From the NCBI GenBank assembly GCA_037951105.1, contig JBAMJV010003958.1:62001-126000 (forward strand): a DNA stretch of 64,000 nt. Direction: 5' to 3'. This DNA comes from Echinarachnius parma (taxonomy: Eukaryota > Echinodermata > Echinoidea > Clypeasteroida > Echinarachniidae). A program made the position numbers and the translations under genes. Positions within the stretch are counted from its first letter, which is position 1. Each line of letters starts with the position of its first letter. The notes below the pieces were generated by a model. It did not search any database, was not told where the DNA came from, and saw only the letters and a list, made by a program, of their open reading frames with translations. Shown piece after piece: positions 8,768 to 19,200 of this stretch.

Positions 8768-10753
8768 CTCTCAGTGCTGCAATGCACTACAAAAATATCA
8801 TGCACGGGAAGTGATGGTAATGCTTGGCTTAAATAAGTCCTATATCTCATACAATACAATTTAAAGCCACCATCAATTCTATAAATGCATAAACGTTAGA
8901 GTCTATTCTCAAATATTAATAATCAACACCGCGTATAAATAGAGCTCGCAGAGTACCGTCGCAATAATTGTCCTGTACCCACACTCTATTTCTTTTTTTT
9001 TTTTTTTTTTTTTTTTTATTATTTCAAGTATCACTTATGGCTCCAATATAATATCCACAAGTAATATCGCGACGTGATTCTTAATATCAAAATATCACGA
9101 TCCTTTAATTTAAAACAATTTTCATCCAACCAGCACTTCGGGCTGGCTACGGTGTCCCTGCACTTGGAGGGAAAAAAGGTTAGAAGCAAATTATATTCTA
9201 CACCAGCAATCAAACGCAATCGCCAAATCAATTATCAATCAATTCACATTCAACAACAAACACCACAATCACTCAACAAGCCTGGTTTATACTAATTTAT
9301 AAAATTAATCCTCAAAATTAAATTCCCCAAATACTCTCGGTATCTTTATAACTTTAAAATTAAATATTCTTCATCAACAACAATCCCTTTAAAGGACTCA
9401 TACATGGACCATTAAAGAGCCTTCACACTCCACCAATATAAAGCTACTCAATAATTCCACAACAGTACACCCAAATTTAAATCAGAGTGCGTATCCTTAG
9501 CCCACTTTAAATTTATCCACCCAAATTCAAAGTGCCTTCTACCCCCGCACTCCAATAAAATCTACGTATACATAAAATATTCAACCGCGTCAATCTTAAT
9601 TCAATCTAGCTGTAGCTCGCCCTGGCTGGATCAGTAGTTCTCCGGATCCTGGAATCCTGAAGAGCCACAAAATACAACTCGGTAAAGCAACCAGCAACAA
9701 TATAATACCACCCAGCTAGCCACCCCCTTTAGACTTATAAAGAGAATAACTAACTTTAAAATAAAATCCTTCTACGTTAGAGTTAGACCCTACTCAAAAC
9801 TTTCAAAAATAAAATCAAACTACTTTCAATTTCAATCGGCCAAACCCTCCTTTAAAATTTCAAGTCTATAAATTCAAAATTACTATATCATCTTAATCAT
9901 TTAGCCACTATAAATTTGTAGCCAACTATTTAGCCCCTATAAATTTAGACCAAATAAACAAATTATCCACCGACGAGTATCATATTTATAACATCACATA
10001 GCCTCAGTACAGGCCTCCATAAAAGGCAATACACGGGACTGCACACCGTATCAAGCAATACAAATCAAGGCAAAGCAATGCAACTCTCATCCCAAAATGC
10101 TAGAACAAATTCTCAAAATCTCACCACAAATTTTATATCAAGACAACAATCATCAAAAACACGTCAGAGAACTCGAATAAGCTTCACTAACCTAAAAATT
10201 GCAAGCGAAAAACAATTTAATTCAGTCCCGCTAATCCTCCGACATCGCGTGAATAAAATATTAAAACTCAATCACACACATCGCGTGATAGTCTACCGCC
10301 ATCTATATTCACTATGCACCCAAAATTTTCTCAAGAACAATCCAAAAATGCATGCGACTAATCCCCAAATTTACGCATTTTCCCCTCCCCAAAATTCAAA
10401 ACCAAGAAAGGAATTCCAAAATAAAACTATCAATTTACGGAAATCTAACAAAATTTGCCTCAAACTGGCACCCAATCTCCAAAAATAATTCCGAAACCCA
10501 CGGGGCTCCCTTATCTATGTCGCACTTTTCTTTCGCGAAATTCCAAACTACCACGCTGTGTCACCTTGACACGCACAAAAAATCTACCAAATCCACTCCC
10601 AATTTCACGAAAAAAAGATTCAAAGTTAGCTTAGCAGCGCCATTAATGTGGTTCTGCCCGGCTGTAACAAATAATAACCATATATATATTCTCACAGCCG
10701 CACAGACTCACTATAAGTGCTCTCACCCGAATTCATCACCATGCATAACCTAA
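8768..10753. other. G-poor noncoding region upstream of gag
   Basis: No gene was found. A run of about 25 T on the + strand lies near 8993-9017. From about 9.0 to 10.7 kb the + strand is rich in A and C and conspicuously poor in G, the same skew as in 2050-2618. This could be the leader or LTR region of the retrotransposon. Small open frames such as 10078-10488 have Lys/Asn/Gln-rich composition expected from the base skew and are not credible genes. Confidence 0.5.
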
Positions 10754-10782
10754 CCAGGCTCTGTGCGTAGCACAGAGCCTGG
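10754..10782. repeat. Perfect hairpin, 13-base stem with GTA loop
   Basis: CCAGGCTCTGTGC is followed by the loop GTA and its exact reverse complement. Related hairpins lie at 11123-11150 and 11946-11970. Confidence 0.85.
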
Positions 10783-11122
10783 CATATTGAAGTGTGTGTT
10801 AGGTGTATCGCTCGTAACAATTATTGGTAAAAATAGTATATAAGATACTATACAATTTATATCTGGTTTTATACTTACGACGGATGTTATCCATGGACAT
10901 CAATGGTCCACTGTCTTGATACATGAGGCTCCATTCGGTGTATTTATTCACAAAATTAGGTTTTTATCGTCCAGATTGTGGTAAGAAGCAAAAATTCCAA
11001 AATGGTATCCGAATTTGTGTCCACAGTGCGCATGCGTGAGGTCGCAGGTCAAACTTTGGCGTACGAGCCAAGATGTGCGCGCGTTCTGCACAGCGATTGA
11101 TAGTTCGTCGTTAACTGTGCAT

Positions 11123-11150
11123 CAGCGATGTGCGTAGTAGCACATCGCTG
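11123..11150. repeat. Perfect hairpin, 11-base stem with GTAGTA loop
   Basis: CAGCGATGTGC, loop GTAGTA, then the exact reverse complement. The inner GTGC/GCAC is shared with the hairpin at 10754-10782, while the outer stem differs but still pairs. The loop is a doubled GTA. Confidence 0.85.
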
Positions 11151-11188
11151 TGACGAGATGTCGATTGAAATTAAGAAGTTTTTTTGAC

Positions 11189-11547
11189 ATGAGGTGTTTT
11201 ATTCCCTTTAATCAGATTATTTTTAAATTTTGTTTACTTGTACTACACACAGAAACCCCCATATATGTCGGCGCTACACAAAATTACTATGAAAACAATG
11301 ATAACCTACCTCAAATTGATTATTTATGTCGATTGTCCTTGTTAGAATCCCGCTGTGCGATGCCGACGGATCGAAAAAAAAAGCCGGATTCTAACAAGGA
11401 CGATCGACATAAATAATCAATTTGAGGTAAGTTATCATTCTTTTTATAGCAATTTTGTGTAGCGCCGTCGTACATAGGTATTTTAGGGTGCAGTACAAGT
11501 AAACAAAATTTAAAAAAAATCTGCTTAAAGAGGATAAAACACCTCAT
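11189..11547. repeat. Inverted repeat with arms of about 165 bases
   Basis: The left arm begins ATGAGGTGTTTTATTCC and the right arm ends GATAAAACACCTCAT. Both include TTTTGTTTACTTGTACT or its complement, and the centre is near 11370. A third, more diverged arm (CAATTTGAGGTAAGTTAT to AAAACACCTCAT) lies at about 11775-11910. The block looks like a nonautonomous DNA transposon with a partial relative next to it. Confidence 0.75.
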
Positions 11548-11945
11548 CGCCCATCTACAAACATGTTCCTGCAAGATTTCGAGCGATGTATATGCCAGGC
11601 GGTTAGGTTAACATTGAGTACAGTGGCCTGGCTTATATGTATTAGTCAACCGATCGCCACTTACGCGCGGAACCGGAATAAAACCTCGCCTATATATCCC
11701 AGCATGCATTGCCGATGACTTTGGAGGCGACAGGACAATTTCGAATATTTGTGCGAAGCCGTTTGGGATTAATCATCAATTTGAGGTAAGTTATTATTCT
11801 TTTCATATAATTTCTATGTAGCGCGCAGATAAAACGCACTTTTGTTCTCTAGAAAAGGTTAACCAAATACAAAAAAATTATAATTAAAGGTGATAAAAAC
11901 ACCTCATCGCAAAAACGCTACACCATTTCGATCGTCAGTAATTCA

Positions 11946-11970
11946 CAGCTCTGTGCTACGCACAGAGCTG
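11946..11970. repeat. Perfect hairpin, 11-base stem with TAC loop
   Basis: CAGCTCTGTGC, loop TAC, exact reverse complement. It is close to the reverse complement of the hairpin at 10754-10782, so the two bracket about 1.2 kb in opposite orientation. Confidence 0.85.
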
Positions 11971-14690
11971 ATCATAGTTACACCATGCACAGACACATTT
12001 ACAGATTCATACAAACACACCGTTGAGCTACTCACCGTGCACCCACACTGGTCACGCCCCGACTCTGGCCGCCCAAGACTCCGCAGGTCACCGTACAGCC
12101 TCGCGGCCGTTTCACGCCTTCTCAAGCTCCTCAAAGCTTCCCCCGGCACCCGGAAAGGCCACAAAACAACCTTAACAAACCCTAACGGGGCCTATAAATT
12201 CTAACATGAACAACTGTCTCGACGACTGCCTTAACTGAAGGACAGGGTGAAATAACGGGGATAAACGGTACTGGTATAACTATAAGTATAAGTATGAGTA
12301 TAATATATAACTCTCTATAAACTCTAAGACTATCGGTCTCTCACTATAAACGCTATCACTGTACTGCGGCACAATAAACACGTCCGTCGCGTCTAAAGAC
12401 AAACAGGCAAGAGAGCGAATGCGTACAAACTACTCATCTTCGGACCTGTGTCCATTCCCAGACCCGCCTATGGCCTCTGAAACTTGTTCCGGGAGGTCCA
12501 TAGGTCACGGTCAGCCCCTATTCAAATAGAGGTCAATGTACGGGACCCCGTCCGAACCTATCAATAGCGGTCTAACGATAAATACTTTCACTGCCGGATG
12601 CGCAAGCGTCATACTACGGCAGTATACAGCGCAGGGAGATACCGGACTCCCTGGATCACTATTAATCCCGGGCGCAAGGGAAACGCTATGTCGCCATCTG
12701 TTGCCTGGCTGCGGACAGCACAAGCGTCTGCTACGCTACGGAGGTAACAGCCAGCGGCTCCCACAACAACACTTAGACTTTCGGACATAACTTGAAGTTG
12801 AAGAAGTTCTGCATCATTGACATTGTGATTTTTCACAGTATTAAACTTAAAGCTCAACATTTCATCTATTGATTGCCAGCCTATTTTACTCGATATTGAA
12901 TAATAGTGTTTGTTTTTCATTTGAAACAGTGAAAGTGAAACAAATGACAAGTATTTTTCAGATTTTTACACATATGAAAATATGGCTTTAAAAATTATAA
13001 TAAAATTTAGCATATATGTTGATAATCTTATTCTATAATCTCATTACATTATATCATCCTAGTATAATTCTTTCAGATGTGTAAATATTTGTCTTTATAA
13101 TTATTCTGAAAATTGTTTGACAAATTGTCAATGGCTTACTAAAATTGGGGCGATCTACCCCCGATCTACCATATCATGACCATAGCGCTTAGCCATAGGC
13201 ATAACACGTGCTTCTGTTTATACTCACCGTAACTCCGTGGAGCACTTCCCCGGCGCATTCGGCATCCAAGGCAATAAGGTTCCGCTGGCGCAGGAAGTGT
13301 AACTCGAGTTTGAAAACTCATCTTTTGCCCCTGTCCAACTTCGCATCTCGATGCAGCAGTTCTTAGCCGTAGCAGGAGCAAGTTCTTGTCAGTACAGAAT
13401 CGTAATAACGACATTTTCACAGAAATTGTGATTTATTAATGATTTATGAAATAGTTAATTTACGCAGGACATATCTCTGACCGTGTGTTTGGCTGTTGCG
13501 TAAAATCCACATGCTATATCGCGAATTAATTTGATTTGTACGTAAACGTTACATATACATATAGGCGAGGCAGCGCATGCATAACATGCATAGACAAAAT
13601 TGTGCACAAATTACTGAATGGGAAAGACTGGTAACACACTTTACACTATAGAACAGCGCACCGTAGCCTCGCTGGGTATAGAGAGGGTGCATCAAGATGT
13701 CCCTACAATCCCAATGTTTATTTATCATGCCAATTTGTTGCATACCAAAGAACCGTTTGTGATTTTACTATTATTTATCAACCAAAATATGTTTGCTTAA
13801 TGTCGACAAGAATAAAAATCAGTGTACTTTAAATAATTATTTTTGAGATGTTCATGATTTTTTAAAGCTTAAAAACGCAAATCAGCTCAAGTTCAGGTAT
13901 AGTGAAAGTGATTAAAATGAAGGCCCTAAAACAACGAAAAATCAGGTAAAATTTGAGATTTATTTATTTGTTAATTTTCATAATTCTGATTGATTTATAA
14001 AAGGGCGGATTTTATTGTCGTGAATCGAATTTATCGGTGCGTGTCATGGTCGGCTGTTGGTGTGAAAGTGGGAAAGTTCATGTCGTCGTCTAGCCATGTA
14101 TACTGTCGACCTTTTTTTTTTTCCTTCGAGCTAAGACGCCTGGCCCAGACAGTGCATGTGGTGTATGTACTTGAACGCATAGTGTGTGCACAGTGGCAGT
14201 GTATGGTAGCTTTACAGCTACATGAACGTAAATGCATTGCTTTCTGTGCAGAGCCAGAGAGAGCGTGTGTGTGTGTGTGTTTGAATGCGTGTGTTGATGA
14301 TGGTTGCCCTAATCTTGTTGTTGTGCATGGTGGTTTGATTGGCCAGTTCTAATTCTGTTGTGATTGAGTGTTCTCTGACTTTGGCTTTGCTATTTTATAA
14401 ATAATTTCACTCACAAAAACATAGATTATTTGGCTTGTCATTATGCATGAGAAATCGCAGCATTTTAATTGAATACTGTACAATTACAAATCAATTCACT
14501 TGTGTCTTGACTCTTGACTTGAGTTGTTTATTTTGAATTTTGTTATTAATTTTTGTTAAAAATCATGTTTTCTTCCATGTCATGCTTCATCTATAATCAC
14601 AGGTTTTAATTTGATCAGGAAAGAGTGATATTTTGAATATGGTAATAAAAAGTTTACTCATGAAATAAAATTTCTGGCCAGTAAACTTTT
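11971..14690. other. Intergenic region without recognised genes
   Basis: The part from about 12.0 to 12.8 kb is richer in GC than its surroundings and contains TATA-like runs and an AATAAA (near 12370). It could be an old LTR or leader piece, but no partner copy was found. From 12.8 to 14.69 kb the DNA is AT-rich with only short frames, a pure T run near 14105 and a short GT run near 14265. Nothing else is supported. Confidence 0.4.
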
Positions 14691-14691
14691 C

Positions 14692-14905
14692 TTTACTTAC
14701 TTACTCAACTTACTGCCCATTATGCCTCCTGGCACATAGGCCAGCAAAAAAAGTTTTCCACTCCTTCCGATCCTGGGCCAGTCTCTGGATGGTTCCCCAT
14801 GTGTGGTTAAAGTCTTTTATCTCCCCATCCATAGTTCTTCGCCAAGTGTTTTTAGGACGTCGTCCTCTTTCTTTTCCCTTCTGGTGTCCAATGCAATGGG
14901 CCACC
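14692..14905 (-). mobile_element. RTE-like LINE, 3' end fragment
   Basis: The - strand encodes about 64 residues with the familiar non-LTR retrotransposon C-terminus: GKERGRRPKNTWRRTM, a short helical linker, then LAQDRKEWKTFFAGLCARR. The frame ends at its natural stop and is followed on the - strand by repeats of GTAA, like the short tandem tail of RTE elements. Everything upstream of the last 65 or so codons is missing, as expected for a 5'-truncated insertion. Confidence 0.8.
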
Positions 14906-15710
14906 AGAAAAGGGAAATAAATTATTTTGGGCCACTGACAAAAAGGGTAAATCTAGAGCCCTGCTATACATGTAGTGCAACAAAACATTGAGGTAACATA
15001 CTACGGACACTGTTTGAAATTAAAAGAGAAGCTAAATATTACTGGCACCAATAAGTAATTTTAAGAGCATAAATTCTGTCACTTCCAAAGTTCTTGTAGA
15101 GTCATATTTCCTTGATTCTCTCTGGTATCATTGGTAATTAAAAATAGAATAATATATATTTTATAACCATTGTTCTCTGCCAACCGCAAACGGAGGCTGT
15201 CAATTCCATGTTGTGACATTGCATATGGGCTGAGTATAGCAGCAGTATTCAGCAGTTTTTGTTGAGTCTGTATGGAACATAATTCCAGCGTGGACTGTTT
15301 CAAAACATGGCATCTTCCAGTGGGCAGTATAAGCAGAAAGAGTGATCTCAAAAACATTGATTATTTAAATTATGATTTTTGAGTAATACTGAAGAGAACA
15401 AATTGAACGACCAGAATTGACAGGATTTATGAAGTGTAAATGCCAACATTTAGCTTCCCTCTTGTAAGCCTGAAACCTGTTTTAGGATGGCCCCAAAGTC
15501 TTGCCAAAGCAAAGCAAATCTAACCAATTTTGAATTTACTGATTGTATTTGGATGCCAATGGGCTAATAAGATTATCCATGAATGAACTCTTGGTCAATA
15601 TGGTGGCCTGAAGGCTGAAGCTCATATTTGATGGCCCGGGGCATGCTGGCCAGTGCTAATTTGGAGACCTGCCTTTGCACTTACATGTTCATAAATAATA
15701 AATTTACCAT
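14906..15710. other. AT-rich intergenic stretch with a piece of a repeat shared with 31.4 kb
   Basis: No gene is visible. The segment at about 15188-15335 (GGAGGCTGTCAATTCCATG, GTGGACTGTTTCAAAACATG, TCTTCCAGTGGGCAG) resembles the right half of the element at 31326-31606 and is probably a truncated copy. Confidence 0.5.
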
Positions 15711-16065
15711 CTCTTTGTTTTTCAGATATTGACCCATACTTAGAAAACCAACAGCAGTTCTAAGGAAAGATGTAAAAGCTGTGTTTCATCTACATTACTG
15801 ACACTGTGTAGTAGCAGTCGGCATTCTTTTCATTACAAATCTTTCTACGAGCTTTACAACGGCATGACCTATGCACTCACAATATACATAAATTTAACCC
15901 TTTCTTTCGCTATCGTCTCTTTGTAAAACAGACATTGACCCATACCGTGAAACCTAACGGCAGAAGGAAAGATGTCAAAGCTGCCTTTCATCTACATTAC
16001 TGACACTGTGTAGTAGCAGTCGGCATTCTTGTCATTAAAAATCTTTCTACGAGATTTCCAACTCT
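15711..16065 (+). repeat. Tandem duplication, unit about 208 bases
   Basis: The two units share TTGACCCATAC, CTACATTACTGACACTGTG and TAGCAGTCGGCATTCTT. The second unit is about 150 bases long and incomplete. Each begins just after an AG preceded by CTCTTTG, so the duplicated piece might include an old 5' untranslated exon with its acceptor. It ends about 100 bases before the first coding exon of the zinc-finger gene. Confidence 0.8.
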
Positions 16066-16168
16066 ACGGCCACTGTAAAAGGAAAAGGACTTTCAAACCA
16101 AACAGATTGGGAGTGGGAGGGACTGCGAGAAGTATCCAAACTTCTTGTTTCCGTCTGTGGCATGAAGA

Positions 16169-16246
16169 ATGAACGAACAAAGCATGGCGTCATCACTTCC
16201 CGCGAACTTGGAGACGGCTTACATATGGGCCAGGGACCAAATGGAG
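16169..16246 (+). CDS. First coding exon of the zinc-finger gene
   Basis: The frame reads MNEQSMASSLPANLETAYI and then WARDQME before a GTAATA donor at 16247. An in-frame TGA at 16163 precedes the ATG at 16169. A second in-frame ATG at 16184 has a better context (AGCATGG) and may be the real start. Support comes from the exact frame match to the next two exons; no transcript evidence is available here. Confidence 0.65.
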
Positions 16247-19200
16247 GTAATATATTGTACCATTTAAAAATTTTATTTTTAAGATAGAAAACTTGTCTAG
16301 CAATGCTCCATGGCCATGCTAACTAAGGCTGAGTCATGTCGGTAATTGTCGGAACCGGGTCCCGATAAACTTTTACCGGTCGGGAACCGGTATCCCGATA
16401 AATTTTTACCCTCGAAACTCGGACCGGTAAAATCACGCAATCGTGCAAGCATCGGCAAAAATGCACTGTTTGGGGCTTATATTGCTCTTTTTATATGCAA
16501 ATAACATTATAAATACTGAGGCTTTTATGGATTTACATATCAATCTTTACGGACTATCCAGAATCAACTCAGTTTCGCAAGAAAAGTATTTTTTTTCGAA
16601 GTAAATTGGACCTAGAAATCGATTGTTTGTTCACCATTGCGCATCGCAACACGTTTCACAGAAACTTAGCCCGCTAGTTGGGGGGAAACATCACATGTAC
16701 AATCGCTTGTGACTGAGCCACTGCCCTCAAAAAGTGGCTATAAATTAGCCTTTTCACAATCAACACGATTTTGGTAGGATAACATGGCATTTGAAAGCTG
16801 AACAGAATACAAAATCACCCCCAAAACAATGAAAAAACTGTGCCGAATTATCGATAAATTTCCAAGGAACATTCGTGATCGTGAGGTTAACTGAAACCGG
16901 ACGGCTAGAGTTTTCGGCCCGCTGTTTCATGCATATATCGCTCGTATACTTTGCGTGCAAGTTACGGGTCTTTTTTCTTACGCGAGATATATAGATTCAT
17001 CTGCCGGCCGGTGGAACTATGTTAATTCATTCGCCATACATGTAGTCGTTTTTTATCGATATTTTGCGTAATTGTTTTCATTGTTTTGGGGCTCATTTTT
17101 GTTTCTGTTCAGCTATCAAACGCCATGAAATCATGTAAGTAGAATATCAAAACATTTTAAAATGGTGCAAATGACAAAAAAACGTATTTTGAGCCACTTT
17201 TTGAATGCACTGGCTCATCAGCTGGATCATACAAAGATCCATCAGACAACTCCCCTGGAGTATCGGACTAACTTTGTGTGCACATCCGCCGACAATATCG
17301 TTCAAATGACTAGCAATTTTGCGCTTCCTGTTCAATTTCTGACTGTCAAACGAAGTAAAGAACCAAGAATTTCTCGAAAATAACCACTCTTTAAAGTAAA
17401 TGATATCAATTGCCCCGTTTTTATTTGAATTCCGCTACATTATTGTGATAATCTAATTTCTTTTTTAACATTTTATTTTTTATTTTTTTTTTTCGGGGCA
17501 CCGTTTCCGATATAACGAAACCGGGTCCCGATTGAAACGGTCGGTAACCGGTGTGATCGACCGAACCGACTCGGCCTTAATGCTAACTTTCATTTTTTAG
17601 TTTGCCGTTTTATCTTTTTGGGGAAAAACTTCACCAACAAATTATGCCATCCCTTCCTTATCTCACTGCCAAACAGATTTGTTTTTATAATTACTTTGAA
17701 GTAATATATGCAGGGACACATATTTGTTTGATTAGGATTACATTTTACTTTATTTTTGGTTATCCGTATGTTATCTAGATGAGTTGATTTTATGTGCATC
17801 TTTTATTTCAATTACAGTCAAGCCTGTGTATAGTGACTATGTTAGGGAAATAAGACAGGTGGTCAATGTTGACCACTATAGACAGGTTCCATAACATTGT
17901 TTTTTATTGTAGGGTATTGCTTTTGGTGGCCGCTATAGATGGGTTGGCAGCTATAGACAGGTGGCCACTGAGACAGAGTGGACTGTTTGAATTTAATTTA
18001 CCATTCTATACATTTGTGATACCACCATATTCCCCAAAATAAAAAAAATAGATACATGTACATGTATGTCGCTAGTCTTTTTTCACTTTGAAAGAATGTA
18101 CATCTTATTTTTAGTTAACAGTCAGAACCATGATGTGAGACAAAGTTATTCAAATCAACTTTGTTAGAACTAGAAAATATTCATGACCACACTTATATCC
18201 TGTATACAAAGCATTTGACATTATTTAGTAAGTTTGCATTTTCCTATTTTGTTATAATACCATTTTCTACTACTTTGTATCGTCTTCCTTGGTGAAGGTG
18301 TTTTAGAGTAAAACATAACATTTCATTTGTTGTTATCCTGTTTACAGCAAGCTTCAAGGTTTCCCATCAGAGTGCCTCATTTGGTCAATGCCAAGCAAGA
18401 CCGGGCCAGTAAGTATCTCATTTGGTTCATTCAGATTTCAGAAGTTGAAAACATTACTTTATTATGGGGTTAACAAGATTCAAGATAATGCAGTTATTTC
18501 ACTCGAAATAATAATTTTATATCTTCTAAGATGAATGATAATTTTGTGTGGAATCAGTAAAAAAAGAATACCGTAAATACCGGCGCAATCGCCGCATCCG
18601 CGTAAACGCCGCATGCTGACTTTGGGCATTGAAATTGAAAAAAAAAAAATGTGGGAGAAAAGTGCGCTAGGAAAACTGGCGACAAAAAAAAGCGGGAATA
18701 ACGGCGGGAAACCAGAAAATCGGCTGGGAAAATGTGCCAACTTTTGTAACTTTGAAGTTAAAAACGTATCAGATTTCGCAAATATCAGCAAAAAAAGGTG
18801 AGAAACCATTCTAGGCCAGGGTAAACGTAGACAATTTGGCTATATAATGTTTTATCACGCAATTCAATACAGTGCAATTCAACCAATAGTCCCACACCTG
18901 CTGAAATGTGTTGTTTTGAGGCCAGTCAAGAGTGACATTTTGACTATCTCCGCGTACACGCCGCACCCCGACTTTGCAGGTTTTTTTCGAGGAAAAAGTA
19001 TGCGGCGATTACGCCGGTATGTACGGTACAGGGTATCAGGGCAATTAAGCCCTTAACAATCTTTTAAAAACTTATTTCCTGAAATGGAATTGACTGAAAA
19101 ATAGTTAAATGTCTTTCACCTATGAATGATATGTTTAATTTGTCTTCATTGCAAGTACAGTAGTGACTAACATTTTTCTAGTTCCATTTATTTGTTAGAT

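Noticed and set aside
10078-10753. Lys/Asn/Gln-rich frames upstream of the retrotransposon
   Set aside because: The composition is explained by the A/C-rich strand skew; no motif supports a protein.
11150-11574. Two similar small proteins in opposite directions
   Set aside because: They are the two arms of an inverted repeat.
12000-12800. A possible LTR with primer-binding-site-like TGGCGACATAGCG on the - strand
   Set aside because: No second copy and no clear LTR borders could be seen, and the distance to gag is nearly 4 kb.
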